Shown: positions 40,201 to 55,200, numbered from the stretch's first letter. The stretch is DNA of 64,000 nt from Paragonimus westermani (GCA_008508345.1 QNGE01000409.1:142147-206146), one strand, 5' to 3'. Translations and numbers: made by a program. Notes: a model not told the origin generated them from the sequence alone.

Positions 40201-43200
40201 AAAGGAGTGTTGAATATGACAGACGGCCATCTGGCATCATTCGTTTTAAGCTAAAACATTTAGGCTCGGTCGTATCTAATAATGGAACAACAGGGCAATC
40301 ACTGTCAGATACCCGCTTCCTTACCTCTTCGTTGCTTACCCACTTGGTGTCACTCGATGCGAGCGACTGAACGCAGACAAACAAACGCCTAATGGTGTTT
40401 CAGTTATTCTAACCTGAGATACTGAATTTACTAGCCATAAGGTAGCACAGTCCTCTCACTCGCAATGTATACACAATCCTTCAGCTTCAGTGGGATGCTT
40501 CCATTTTGACAGAAACGACTTAGGTTAGCTGATACCACCATAGCCTTAGACATGCGCACTTCTGTTTCATTCCCTCTACCTCCACCGCCACTAATGCAGC
40601 TTTCCAAATGCATAAACCAGTCAAAAACCTCCATAGCTTTATAATTAAACATTTATCTGCGTAATCACAACAGTTTTACAGGAGCACCTTACACTTAGAT
40701 ATTGCAGACCGCATTCTGAAATATTTTGCACTATATGAACTGACCCCCAGCATCGTCTGCGTTGCTTAAAAGCTGTCAAACAACATATTTTAGCCAACGT
40801 GATCAACATCAGTCACAATTCTACATGGTAGGAGACATTCACTAGCACTTTTGAGCGTCGCAGATGGGCCTTGGCTGTTTCGACTGAAAGAGTTAAACGG
40901 AAATGGTGAGGCTTTGGTTCACGCTGCTGTTGGTGCTGAAACATCTAGGCAGTTGATCTTAATAGTGGCAGGAAAGAGCTTAAGGTATATGTACAGAGTT
41001 TTCAGTATAGTTATCGGTGTCCTTCAGGTGTCGATCACTATAGTCACCCAAGTAACAAGCACTGCCAAGGTTGGGCCTGCCGAATGTCGTGCACTTCTTT
41101 GCAGTCACAGGCTGATTCGGGTGGCAGGAACAGCTGGAACGAATGGCCATTCAAGTTTCCAACGGTTCACCTAATGCAGTATAATCGGTTACAAAGCTTG
41201 CGGTGCGATATATTTCAGTGTGGATACTGCGCTACATCCTATGGTCAACAGTCGTTTCCGTTGTTTACTTACAAATATTCTGCTTTGAATATTTTGGATC
41301 AACTCTGTCCACACTCACGTTTTACAGTTTTTTCTCATCAAGATATTTTTAATATCCGTGATGTTTTAACGCTGTTTTGTTCCTATTTCAATGTTGTATT
41401 CTTCCAGATTGACCAGAAAACAGCTTGACATAGGACCAAAATTTGTACGTTGTGATCCGGACAAGTTGTTAATGGAACTGCGTGCGGAAGCTGAAACCAC
41501 TTCAGTCGTTTCATCGAACCTGTCTATTACTAAACCTTATTCCTCGACTAATCGGTCGAGCATTGAGTATAGCACAGAAACAATGAACAGCTCGAGCGAC
41601 TTGCCGGAGTCGCAAGTCCTCAATCCGCTAACCCCACTAAATGGACGTCGAACCTCGTTCTCATCATGTGTCGCTCAGTCCGATGGGGAGGCAGAAATTG
41701 AACAGAGTGATAGCAGGAATTTCTTCACTACTCAGGTAAGTTCCACGTTGACTGATGGCAAATGTCACGTTGTTGCTAGTTGGACTAGTTCCGTCTGGAC
41801 TACTCAATAATGACAAACATTAGCCGTATCCTGTTACCTGCAACAATATCCGTGCTTTTATCCACCACGTTATGCTAGCAAACGTCGAGACATAATCTAC
41901 CTTATAAATATGGCCAAACAACGTGCAGTTTTCATCTCCAATTCAGTGATAGTCATGAAAGTCATTCACAAACAGGTTGGTCAGTTTCATTGGGAAGTAC
42001 TGTGTGTGCTTGAGGTTGACGCCTGATAGATCTCAGTAGAGGTATTTGTCTGTATTTCAAAACAGAACTACTTGTGTGTTCTGAATGTCACTCCCGGATC
42101 ACGTAATGTAGTCAGTGGTTGTCTATGTTTGTCGCATATTGTAACTAACACACTTACTTAGAAGTTACTGCACCTATTCATTATTAAGGGCAAGAGTATA
42201 TACCAGGGTTCATACAGAATATACTGCACGTTTAGGTTACTCCATCCTTTACTAGTTGATGCAAGTCCTTAGGTTTGCCTTGATTCTGCACCGTCTCAAA
42301 ACGCTCCACCACCGAACTGCTTGTCGTTTTCATCTCCGTAATTAGCGTTTATTCCATTTGCTTTTTAGCTGGTTGGTTTTGCAGTTTTTTCACACACTGG
42401 CTATAGTGTCCAGCAATCGTCAGAATTTAACGCTAAACACTGTATATCCCAACCTGTCATTAGACTCCCAGACGACTTTAGAGGAGGGAGAAGAAGTCAG
42501 TCGGGGTCTCCATGACCGATTAAATGTTTCCAAATGACGAACGACCTCCCTTTGAGTCAATCACAAATAAGCTATTACATACCCTCTGTATATTTCATTA
42601 TTATCCAGGCGGATGGAAAAAATTTGGCGTTAACTCAGTTCACATCATCAAATATGTCAAGGTTATGATTAGATATAAGTCTTTGTTCATGGCGGGCTAG
42701 TTAAATAGACCATACACTTGTGCGGACATAACCGTGAATACCATTCGTCGTGGATTAACAGTCGAGTTGCCGTAGCAATCACCGAAACCTTTGTAACATC
42801 GTGCTGGTTCCGACAGTATCATCATGTCCTCTGAGATCATACTTTGTTCCCAATTACACCACTTCTGTCAACATGTAGTTGAAAGCTTTGTTAGGTTAGA
42901 AAAAGCCTCAGTCTTTCAGTGCTTATGAACGCACTCTGTGTTTTTACCCTACTACACATACTCATGTCTCTCTTGCGTAGCTATCATTTCAACATTTTCT
43001 TGCAGCGTTCTTTCCCAACAAATGCGAATTATCTTCATCTTACTTATTTTGCATCCTAAATGTTTCTTATCCCCAAGGATTTGTTTACGATTGCGATCGA
43101 CACAAGTTTGAAACATGTTTTGCTATGAGCAAAGGCAGTTATCTGAACATACTGAATGTATTGATGACTGTTAACTTAATCCTTACTCGATTTGGCGGCC

Positions 43201-46200
43201 GTTCAAGTTTCAGATGCCCACCTTTGTTTTCCCATATAAGAACCGACAGAACAACTTAGAGAGGCCATAGTGAAATTGTGCACTGATAATCGGGGGCATA
43301 AGTACTGTATAATACAGTTCCGATAAGACTGTACGGATTTCCTGTTATCAAGTTACCAACGCGAACTATTGCAGAGACCATCTTCAGTAAGTCTCTTTCT
43401 GAGAAACTCAATCGTCTGCTAATTTCAGCGATCAGAAGACAACAATTTATTCTGTTCATCAAATCGAACACTTCCGAAATGCTTTCGATTTTGTGACGTT
43501 ACAACTTTCCTGAAAACATGTCGCAGGCCCGAGAACATCGATTTTGCGGGTTTCATAGGAACTTGATAGATTTTAGGTAACCAACAAAGCCCATTTACTT
43601 CTGAATCTGCATTGCACGGTTTGGGGGGAGAAGATAAACCGGTCGACTGTTTGAGTTTCGGAGGATGCGTGGGAAAGATAGTCAGGGGTTGTCAGTGATT
43701 GGGAAGGTTAGGGGACAGTGAGTGAAATAGACGCCCAACAACTGCCTATCAGGCATTAAATAAACGCACTGCAGCACACTGCTTTCACTCTACTGTAATT
43801 ATCCCGTGATCAAACTACCCTGTGAACCGTGCTCACAAACCCCAATGTGTGCGTCAGGTCTACGATTAAAGTCAATAACACAGTTACAATAGAATCTGGT
43901 TGGTTTTTTCAACTTCGACATATCGGAACGCTAAAAGGTTGTTCCATAAACAAGACTATCGGTTTATTTAGCAACTTGCACCCGAGATGGTTCTACAGTT
44001 AACAAGCCGCGTCAACAGTGCTGATGTACGTTTATCCTATCCATCAAGTTTCTTTGCAATCACTTAAAGGAATTTGTTTCTTTTGTGCGTATTTTTGCTA
44101 AATAAGCATTCGTTATGGAAACTGGCTTTTTGTGAATTTGAACGGTGGTCTCAACTCACGAAACCCAGCCCAAAGGTGTACTCAGTTAGTGCGTTGACCT
44201 AGACTTTACTTACACAGAAGTGACATTTACTGATTGTCTCTATTACGCAATATTAAAATTTTTTGGAGAATCTCGTGAAAATTCCTAGCGTAGTCATGCT
44301 AAACAATGTGTAGCGAACAAGGTCGTTTTCAGTGATTCATCATCACATTTATATTACACATTTCACGGGGGTAAACGGGGGACGTATGGTTAATGAAGTC
44401 AATCAGTTCAATGTCACACTGCAATGGATTTTGGCAGGCTAACCGGGTGGGTTATACATTCGGATCCTAATGGCCTCTGCTGTAGACAGAATCCTACTCC
44501 TCACCGCTCTCGACCGGATGGCCTTAACTTGGTAGATTGGACGAAATGCGTCCGTTACGTTGACAATGTGATTTGAATCCACCAGGTGTGATAGTATGGC
44601 GCTGCCGACAGACTTCGTTATATCACTGTTGAACCAAGCTGGATGGCGTTCCCGGATTGGTTCTGATATGCGTCTAGTCGTGCGGCCAACACAACTTGTC
44701 CCACAGGAACAAATAAATGAGCATACACAAAACGAGGCTGCAGCAATAGGTGCTTTACTTTTTAGGCGTAGGCACAAAACCGGATCGGACGTAAAGTGGA
44801 CTCGTAATTTAGCGGCGTAAAACGTTCTGTTGACTGCGCTTGTGAGCCTATGTGTAATAGTTTCAGCTTAGGTATCGCCCTTGAATGGTAATCCGATATG
44901 CACTGTTTTCTTCTCTACAAAGTCTCTTTCACTCCACTGTTGCATGTCCCTATCTATGAACCTCTCCAGATAACCATTCTGTATGAATATTGTGCGTGTG
45001 ATTGCTAATTCTTGCACAATTATGTCCCCCGTGCAAATCCTTAAGCCTCTTTCCGTCAAACCGTTGATCATATTTCTTTTTGAGGGAAGTGGTACGAAAC
45101 TAATGAAGTGAATATACTGACCAATCCAAGTATCCTTTCTATGTATCGCTTGCTGAATTGAGCCATCAGTACGGTGACGTAAACGTACATCCAGAAAGCC
45201 TAATTGGCTACTCATTTCGGTCTCCAAAGAAAATGGCAAATTTTTGTGTGCGGAGTTGAATGTGGCCAAGATGTCAGTTGGGTCTACGTTATTATCGAGT
45301 AAGCAAACCATGTCGTCAAATTACCTCATAAAAATTGCATTGGCGAATCATTGAACTCAGCTGTTCGTTTCCTTATTTCGTCATGAAAATGTCCGTAAAC
45401 AGTGGTCCCAGCGGCGATCCCATTGTGACACCATCCTTTTTTCGGTTGATTCCTTCATTGAACTTGAACTGTACGTTCGTAGTGCACAGATAAAGTAAGT
45501 TTTTGAGTTCGACCGACGGTACCTGAATATCTATGTTCAGACTTTGGATCTGCCCTGGCCAACCCCTCACCCGGTTAGCCTGCCAAGACCCATTGTTCAA
45601 GTGGGTACTTGATTGCAGTGTGATATTGAACTGATTGACCTCATTAACCACACGTTCCCTCGTTTAATCCCCTAACGATTCTCCCGTGAAATGTGTGATA
45701 TAAATGTGATGTATTTAGCCTGATGATGAATCACTGAAAACGAGCTTGTTCGCTACACATTGTTTTGGGGGGAAGCAAGAGAGGCAACAACGATCGGCAA
45801 AGTTGACTGGCTCAGAATCTCTCACTGTTTCCAGTAACAGTTACTCTTTCATTCCAGATCGTCTATTCGGCGCAGTTTTACACTAATTAGGGATTATTCC
45901 TTCACACATATACCAATTTTTGTTAGTGGCAAATTACTGAATGGTTCTTTTTGTGCACTGGAATTGAACTAATTGACAGCGTAGGCTGACGGCTGCACGT
46001 TTGCCTAAATAATCAGAGAATTTGAAGTAAATATTTTCCGGTTGTTTTACCGTTTTCTGCTAACTAGTCTGGATGACACTGGATTTTGAACGCATGCAAT
46101 TACCCGCTCGAATATGACACAGGTGGCGTGCAAACAAACGTCCTCAGCAACTACTAGTCGTATCCGACATAAATTGAGCATCACTTACAATTGATTATAG

Positions 46201-49200
46201 CTTTTGCGGTTTCGTGGAATTTGTAGTCAGCTCTTTTTGAAAAGAAGCACTTTAATTGTCCCCTATCCAACTATCTTCAGTGGATGTTCGTACATGCATA
46301 CACATACAACAAGAAATGGATGGTCGTGAATTGCACCCCTGCTTCTGTTAAGTAGCTCATCCTCCGAACCCTTTGCCGAGATTGATCACTAAGTGAACCT
46401 GATTACCAATTGCGACGTGGTAGTGTAATCCAAGGCTTAACCCTGGTAGCTTAGCTGGCCTGTCTCCATCCTTCATTAGACGCTGATCGGATGATGATTT
46501 GTCACTGCTGACCGGGTATATATTGCCCTCTGATGACTGATTGTGTACAGGAAGTCTGTTTAATAACATCGAAATGAATGAGGTGAAGGCAAGACCCAAA
46601 CATTGTCGTTCTGGAACAAACGGCTTAATGACAGTAAAAATGAGTTCAACCAAAGGCTGATAGGAATCCTGACAGAAATGTGATCATTTAGCCAAACCGT
46701 TGGGATAATCATTATTCTAATGGCCAGCCAGTGTACAGCGGAGCTAAGCCTAAATAGTCCATAACCACTCTTTGAAACACCCTAATTGCAAAAGTTGTCA
46801 ATCTACGATAACCCTAATTGAGTGTAAGCGGTATCGAAGTCTCCAAGCATACACGTTCCAATCAACTTAATGTTCTTTTGTAAAAAGTTGGCAGATTTGA
46901 CAATGGACCGTTCCAGCCCAATGGGACTTTACGATACAAACAAGGAGCATGAAAAATGCCTAGAAACGGATTTGAGAAACGAGCAGTCTCCTTGCCAAGG
47001 ACCAATTCTGCCCAAACTACCGTGGATTGTAGATGAGGGCCAACTGCCGGAATGTGAGTCGACTTTTCTGTTTTCGTTTATATTGTGCGTTCTGTTTTGA
47101 ACAAGGAATTAGACTAGAAAATAGAAAGCATAACTGTAGCAGAAGGAGGGCCCTTCCTTCGGATTGTTCTCCAAACCAAACAAAGAAATACGAACATCTA
47201 TTCGTGTTAGCCATCTTTTATTTGTCGGACGGAACAGAGATATGTTGGTGAAAAACCTAAGATAACTAGGCAGCAACGCTGAATAAGTCCGCTAGCTTTG
47301 ACCTTGAGATTACTCACACGGCTATTCGGTATAACAGTGACGCATGGTGGGTTCACTTAGAAGTTTTGGAAAAAATGGTGCATGATTCTATCCACGTATG
47401 TGAAAACCCACCAAGAGGTGAATCACGTTTGGCCCCGGTAACAGGGTACACGAATTTGCCTTAAATACTGTTTCAAGTCTTACAGTTATAGGGATGATAG
47501 ATTCATAATCATCGATTCAAAAAGAAAAACTTGTTAAATCAATCGTGATTGTTATCACTACAATAGGTCATCCAACTTAAATGAACTGAATTGCCAACCT
47601 ACTGCTTCTGAAAAGTTTTTGCGTAACGTCAGTTGCTGATGTGTGTGCGTCTGTCTTATTCATTTTACCAGCCTTCCAAATGTTTATTGTAAAATGAAGT
47701 AGCGGTTATTTTATTAAGACCACAGACTTCAATTCGCACTTTGAGAACAGTCAAGTTTGGGTCATTCGTTCTATCCCGGAAATAATCACACGTGTGCTTC
47801 ATTATCATCTTGGACAAGAATACGTCAGTCATCCTTTCTAATGCTTATCTGTCATACAGTATTGGATAAAAAAGCAAACAATGGACAAGGAAAACGAAGA
47901 GAGGCAAGAGGGGGCCCAACTACCAAGAACAATAATGTTTATACTCGTACACGAAGATGCTTATACCTTGCAACCTAACAACCCGGCTGCAAATAAATGT
48001 TGAGCGTCATCAGTAAGACAGCGTACTCGCAGTGATCATCTCCCAGTGTAATTGAATGCACCTATTCCACAGACAACAACAACAGCCACACCATTAAGCC
48101 TGATTAGCTGGCGTCTCGCATAAAGTTTCCAGCCGCCGACTATGTGGATCGCCATAGTTCCAGTCCGGGAGACAAACCAGAACTACATTCTCCACTTCTT
48201 CGGTGTGCGTTTTCACTGCTCTATGCCAGATCATCATCTGTCCACCTCGCACCGACCACCAGTCGGCTACAACAGTGACAACGTGTACTTGTTATGACAG
48301 ACGGACAAATTGCTTCTTTAGCTTACATCCGAACCATCCATATCTGTGCAAATCAGAAGATTAAACAACAGAGCCCGATTGGAAATCACTATCAAATATC
48401 CACTTCCTAACCTCTTTGCTTCTCATCAGATGGCACCACCTGATGCGGATGACCGTACGCAGACAGTGATCGTCCTCTCGCCTGAGCAGCCAAATTTCGG
48501 AGCTGTAGAGTAGCACGGTCCTAATATGCGCACTATACACGCAAACTGAAGACTTTAGATAAGTACCACTCTGTTGCCAAATAGGCAAGTACCACCATAT
48601 CTCTAGAGACACGAGCCCCCATATAATTTTCTATGATTCCACCTCTGCTGATGCAACTCTCTAAGGCATAAACCGGTCACCGATCCCCATATCTTTATTC
48701 TCTAATACTGCTTCTGCGTAATCACACAGAAAGGCAACTAGAATTGCGTTAAAATTCTGCCAACACTTAGTATTTATATCGGTTACATTTGTTTATAAGA
48801 TGAAGAAGTGTTTGAAGATTTCACAACAAGTTGACCTCGGTTTCGGGGTGAAAAGAATTGGTGTAGTAAAATTGGAACGGCCGTCGTTGGGTCAACACTC
48901 TTCGCGTTCGTCCCTTAGCCAGAAGTTCTCTTTAATGACAAAACCAGTGCTCTGGAGAGTTTATGTGAGTTGGCGGACAACCGCATTCTCTGACCTTGCC
49001 TATCTAACTAGTCAATGAGGCAGTATAGTGTAAACCGTCAAGAAGTATTTCACATCTAGTGTTGCCTCCGGTTGTTTACAGGGTGCACGCACCGTACCAC
49101 TGACTGCATAAACCTTGTCATAAGGTTTTTATGTGTAAAGTTACAACGTCTTCCTATCTTTCAATATCAAGCTAGGAATAGTGCACTCTACCCCTGTTCA

Positions 49201-52200
49201 CTCTTCGCAGGGGTGCGCTACTAAAACGATGAAATCAACAAAGAAGAAATTAATCATTGGTTAATCGATCATCGGGTGGACTGTGCGATGGAGAAGATTA
49301 AAGCATTCATTATTCCACATTATCGTTATGTTCGTTGAATGTAGTTGTTTGTTATATCAGATGTCCAGGAACCGATTGAAGATGAAGCGATTCCAGATGT
49401 TAGCGTTGTCGAGATTGTTAGAATCTGATTACACAACCCTGATCGCTACATCCAGAATAAGCTTGTGTGGATATTCAACCTCCTGCCCTCAATCACTCTC
49501 ACATTCTAGAGCATTAAAATGAATCTTGAGAAACGACCTACTCTAGGTAGCCAGTTAAATAAAAACTAACCATTTCTCTGAAGACATACCTCCTTAATTG
49601 ATATGTACATTTACCACGCATATATTTAGGTAATAAGACAAGAAGAAAATATTTTAGTGAAGTTTATTTGCAACTGGTCAGATGGGTAGTTTCAAACTTA
49701 GTTTCCCACTATAGTTCAAACAATCTTCACCCGAATCGTATAACCTCAGTCTCCCTGACTTGTGAGGACTGTGTAACAATAGGAGGCAAGTTGTTTTACT
49801 GTTCAAACATGCGGTAATGACCTTGTGTTGCACACGTTCCACTGTGTCTTTAACTTATTCGAAATAACAATAAACAGTGAATAAGATTTCGAGAATTATG
49901 CACTTTCGCTACTGTGATCAGTTCCATGCGTAAAACCTACTACATGCATATGGTTCAAGGTCAGCGGTAAAACAATCAGAGAAAGCTTCGGAGCAAGTCA
50001 ACCAAATCTGGAATTTCCAGGACCACGACGAACTACTCAGTTTTCCCAACAACTAATTTGTAAGTAAAACGTGATGATCTCATTTGTGAAGCATCGTCTA
50101 CATCAGTGATCGGTAGGACTGTGTACTGGTTCAGTAAGTGAGCGATCGACCATAGCTAACTACTTAAGTGGTTTCCGAAATTTCGACTCATCTTCCACCT
50201 ATCTTCATGAGCACAAGTTCAATGATTCCACCACTGTTTATGAATAACATAGCATACATTGTGTAAACACCAACATCGAGAGAGTAACGATTAGGCTCAT
50301 TCACAGAAGTATTCATTCAAAGATTCATGCATGTCAGCTCATTAATATCTAGCTAAACATAACTTACAGCAAATCATGGATTGTCTATTTTCAGAACATT
50401 AAAACGATCTATCCTGTCCATTTTCGTACCATCATTTCTAATGTCTACACGCCGACCTTAGAGGCGATGTACCTCAGTTTAGGAAACAGCAGTATGTAGC
50501 CAATTGATGCACACAGTGATAAAACAAGAAGGTAAGTAGAATGTTCATTTGCTAACTCCTACCTGAGCTCATCATCATCGTCATAGATACGCATACGTTA
50601 GTGTTTATCACTGATATTTACTTGTCACACAGCCATGGAAAAACAGCAAGCAGTTGCAGAAAGAGAGAAGAAAAAATGAATGTGAGGGGATGGGGCAGAA
50701 CTATCAAAGATAGTTGTGTCTATAGTCAAATATTCAACGTCAAGGTGTTTACACCTTCTAGACAAACAGCTGAGCCACAAGTGAAAATAAGGTGTCATCA
50801 GCAAGACAGCTTCTTTACGGGTTTCGCTGTTCCACATTAATAACTGCACTCACTTCACAAATAAACTGGCCAAACAACAGCAACATTCACACCACTGAAC
50901 TCGATTAGCTGTCATCTCACCTAACGTTTCGAGCCACAGACTATGTGAGTCGCGAGGTCCCCAAACTGGGAGACGAACGTATACTGCAATGGTCAGCCGC
51001 TTGATAAACGTCTTCATTTGTTTACGCCAGGTCACCACCCGTCTATCTCACACCTCAGTCTGTCGCAACATCGGCAAAAAGTTCTCGGTGTGGCGTACGG
51101 CTAGCTGGCATTCTTGGTGCATGGATTAGCCATCTAAATATGCGCAAATTTAAAGACTGAACAGTAGAACCCAACTGACAATCACTATGAAATATCCGCT
51201 TTCTGATCTCTTCGTTGCTCACGCGTTAATGCCATCGAATTTGGTCGATCGAATGGAGACATCGGTGATCACATACCTGAAGACTGTCCAAGTCTTCTAA
51301 TGTGAGTGGCCGTGTTTTGTTACCATAAATTCCATATATTCCACATGAAAGGTATTCATCATTAATCGACATTTCTGACGTATGCTACTATCTCAGCATG
51401 ATGTTCAGGCTTACGTACTGTGTTAACCCAGTCAGTTATGCCGACTAAATTTTTGACCACTCCGCGTACAACTGCCGAAGGGAAACAACCGAACGGAAGG
51501 CAGTTAACCACATAAGGTTGAATATTGCGCTACTGATTGTTACGGAACACATAGTTAGTGAGGCACGATCCCATGAGCATACAGCAGAAATGTTTCTATA
51601 GTTGTCACAATAAACAGAGGAATAAAATGGACAACGAATACCGTTACTAGTGTATTTATTCTGTGGTATTTAGCCTGTGTGACCAGAACTGTCTCGTAAT
51701 TAGAATCTGCTCGCATTGGGAAGTTGTGCCTAAATGCTAAGTCGACTGAATTTAACAAAATTTGTCTCCACTGAAATACAAGTGAGAGGAAATTTGTACA
51801 AGTTTTCTATCCATTATTCTAGTACGGCCGCACAGATCAGCAATTTTACACGTCTGGTGAAATTGCGTCCAGATAATCGCTAGTGATCTGTTCAGTTTTC
51901 AGTAGTATCAATGAAGTTTCCCCCTATCACTTTTTCGCTACAATTACAAATCGTTCAACAAAATTTCCTCTCAACCCTGTATCCGGAGGCAGAAAGTCAC
52001 AAGCGAATATCATTCTCTGCTCTCTGATAACCTGTGAACCCATCACTGGTGAGCACTTTCACCGGTTTGAGAACACTTAATTGTGGAATACCTGTTGTTT
52101 GATTAGATTGATACTGATTGGACATTAGATCACAGAAACTGTGAATACACTCGAGGCAGTCAGGACAAAATGCGACTCATGCAAATTACATATAAATCAG

Positions 52201-55200
52201 TTGTGACGCTAAAACTAAGCAGTCTATGGGACGTCAATAGACAAACGGAGAAACACAACTCAGCTTTGAAACCTACAAACGTACAATCGCATAGCTGCAA
52301 TCTGATTGGTTAATCAGGGTAAAACAGAGCAATTCACCTGATAATGAATCCATTTCAGTACACGTGTACCAGAATGTTCCAACTTTACTGCAGCCAACTA
52401 ACATTTGATTCTATCCGTAGATCTGTAAATTTTTGACGATCATAATACCGCCGAAGTGACGAGAAAAGGATCATACAACTCGCTTCGTCTGCATCGTTAG
52501 ACGATGCGTCTCTCTACACGTTTGTTTACAGGGTGTGGACACCTTGATGTTGAAGGTTTGGACATACACATAGCCACTTTTTTCTTCGTTGAGTCGCTCT
52601 CCTTCTCTTCCTCTTTCTTCCGTTTTCCTATACAGGGCTTTCTTCTCTTCTCTTCATGGTTACGTGGCAGTGAAGCATCACTTTGAATCGCTGGTTTATT
52701 GCAGTTTACGATGATGATGTTGATGATGATGATGAACACTTTACACAAACAAAAAAGGAAGGATAATTCCCACCCTCAAAATTCTCTACTCTCAGTTCAC
52801 TAGATGTTCATAGCTGATGGAATATTATTTAACCTTGTTTCACTGTTTATTATAGATATGACTATATACTGGTAGTTTTGTTGATGCTTTCCTCAATTCA
52901 TTTCTAGTTACTTTTTCCTTGCACCTGTAAATTGTCCAGCACGCTTTTTTCGATCAAAACCGTGAAGTAGGGAATCACAGACAAAGACTACTTCCTCCCG
53001 TAGCAAATTATGAAGTTGTGAATCCGTGACCGTTTCAAGTGCGTGAAAATGATTTTTTTCATGTGCACTGAACAAGTTCATCTTACATCATATTTTGGTT
53101 TCGGTATACCTCACCAAATTCTCAGACATTCATTGCATTTCTCCAGTGTTAAACTATGTTTCAGCATGCCCGTGTTTTCTTCGGCTTCTCTCCTAAGATC
53201 GTCTATAAATCACGGTTTTTTCAGTATCGGTAGGGTAAGTTGGGAGTGACCTACATTAGCTGCACCTTTTTCGTCCCCAACATGTGCGCGTTGTCTTTGA
53301 CTGTTCCAAATCTACAGCAATGCAAGCCTGTCTCAGAGAACTTCGCTTCTGGTGCCAGCATCGACCTACCGTACATCCCGTAGTTCCGTTGAGTTTGCGC
53401 TCTGGTGAAGAACAAAAGCTGGCCCTAATGGAACCTATGACGGCTGACCTTGTAGCAGTCAGTGATTTGTCCCTGGTACACCACAAAGAGGAGAACCAGA
53501 AGTCTTTGACCACTAAAAAGGAACCATTACGTAGTGGTATGAGGCAAATCCACTTGTCAAAGGTTAGTCTGTTCTGAAAGTGTGTTATGAAAAAGTGAAG
53601 GTCACGTAATTTCTGCTCTATATGAAAAACACATACTGGACACCTTGCATAATATTTGTTTGTAATGCCCACCTGCACTTGACTGCAGCCCCCTGTGAAG
53701 TGTTTTCATTGTTGTGCTGCCCTCTTGGTTTAGTAATACGTAGTCAGTGTTCGTACACTTAGTGTGTTTGCTAGGCAATATCAACTGTTAAGTTTAATAC
53801 AGACCACGAAAATAGTGGTTTCGGATTTGCGTCAATGTTTGCCGTTTCAGTTGGTATGTAAACCACGACCAACAAGTCGTACGCTTCTTTTCCCGTCGAG
53901 AGACAATCACCTGGACTGCAGTGAGAGAGTGATCAATACTGCTGAAATGGATTTTAAAGACAGGGCAACACGGTTACCACTAGACTCCCTTGCCCGATGA
54001 AGAACTCAATATTTTCAAATGAGACCACAAAGCCTTATAATTCTTACATTCATCATATGTTGTGATGTTAAACATCAGTTGAATCTTGAATTCATGTTAA
54101 CTTACCCGATCAAACCAAGCGAATGTTCGCCGAATCCTAATTCTGGAGGAATTCACCAAACTGAGACTAAATGCATTTACCCCAGCCAAGGTGAGCAATA
54201 AACATCAATTCACCCAGCATGTACCACAGAACTCTTGATTTTCTTCATCCAATGAATCACAATTAACGTGTGGAACCAGTGCACACTTAATACCGTAAGA
54301 AAAGACCAATGCACTAGAGATGACACAGTCTAGTGAGGGAGCCAAAAGCAAGTCGCTGTAGGCTATCAAACTGAGGAATCTCCCGTGAACTTCTCCAATG
54401 AAACCGCAAGACATGCAGCTGAAGGAACAGATCAAAATGGTACCTTCAGCGAGCAGTTTTAATTGAGGGAAACAATTTTGCCCACTGTCAATAGTAGCTA
54501 AACGTGAATACGCGGAATATCTTACGGTTTTGAGAAGTTCGTTACTACCGCTTGAATGCACACACCGTTTCGAAGAGGTTTATGCCGCCTCCCCTTGTTG
54601 TTCTGTTGCAGTGACACATATTGGTTTGCAAATACACTCTTTCCGATGCCCTGTTGTCCGTCCGCAAGCGAATCGCCAGACAAATCTCTTTCAGAGAACA
54701 TGATAGAATTGTTTGGAATTCGATTAGACTTTTGGAATCTCTGTTTACGAGTCATTTCTGTTTTCTGCAACGCTTCTCCATATTAAGCCAGCTCCCGGTA
54801 CCGAATTCAGGATGCTATAGGTTTACAATGTTTGATAGGAGAGAAGAAAAGTTCAGATGGTTCGGTGTCAAGGCCACAATAGCACATCAACTGACATGCA
54901 TTTGAAGCAAACCGAGTTGCTCGTAGCCGGTCTTTCCCTAGCTTCTGTGAAGATTACTTACTATCAGACTGAATAACTTACTGTGGATCAAAGCTTCATG
55001 TACCTACAAGCTACAGGCAGTGTAATATAATAGGAATGCAGTGGTATACGTGTTCCGCTATTGACAAACGTTTTAAAATTCAACACACTGATGTAGCCCA
55101 CAGGTCTTTCTCTGTAACCGGGATACACAGTAGCCCGGACTGTTTGAAAGCCAGTCAGGTCGGCTGTTGCGCTTATTTATGTTTCCAGATATCGAACTGA

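Larger units (their letters stand above)
39081..41407 (+). other. Intron between XRRA1 exons H and I
   Basis: 2.3 kb. It contains a signal-peptide-like ORF (39980-40110) on the + strand and a minus-strand RTE fragment (40148-40690). The rest shows no known motif. Confidence 0.6.
44301..45765 (-). mobile_element. Penelope-like element (PLE) flanked by inverted terminal repeats
   Basis: The minus strand encodes a PLE-type reverse transcriptase followed by a GIY-YIG endonuclease, the domain order unique to PLEs. The left end (44301-44449) and the right end (45568-45765) are imperfect reverse complements with several indels. The element is 5'-truncated and has stops, so it is inactive. In PLEs the terminal repeats (pseudo-LTRs) are often partly inverted, which fits. 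The right arm contains a hammerhead-like box. Confidence 0.85.
41736..46887 (+). other. Intron between XRRA1 exons I and J
   Basis: 5.2 kb. It carries the inverted-repeat-flanked Penelope-like element at 44301-45765. I recognise nothing in 41736-44300 or 45766-46887. Confidence 0.6.
47054..53317 (+). other. Intron between XRRA1 exons J and K
   Basis: 6.3 kb containing three RTE pieces (47850-48740 minus, 50568-51350 minus, 52490-52738 plus). An exon candidate at 51901 was rejected because exons J and K join directly in phase. No other feature was recognised. Confidence 0.6.

Noticed and set aside
44596..44820. Plus-strand 74-aa ORF
   Set aside because: Antisense shadow of the PLE GIY-YIG domain.
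51901..52040. Possible XRRA1 exon after ttttcag in the J-K intron
   Set aside because: Exons J and K already join in phase with family-like sequence, and this candidate has no good donor before its stop.
54522..54905. Cluster of ORFs on both strands, considered as a missing XRRA1 exon
   Set aside because: The frame with the most protein-like sequence cannot be entered in phase from exon K, L or M, and no consensus donor closes it.
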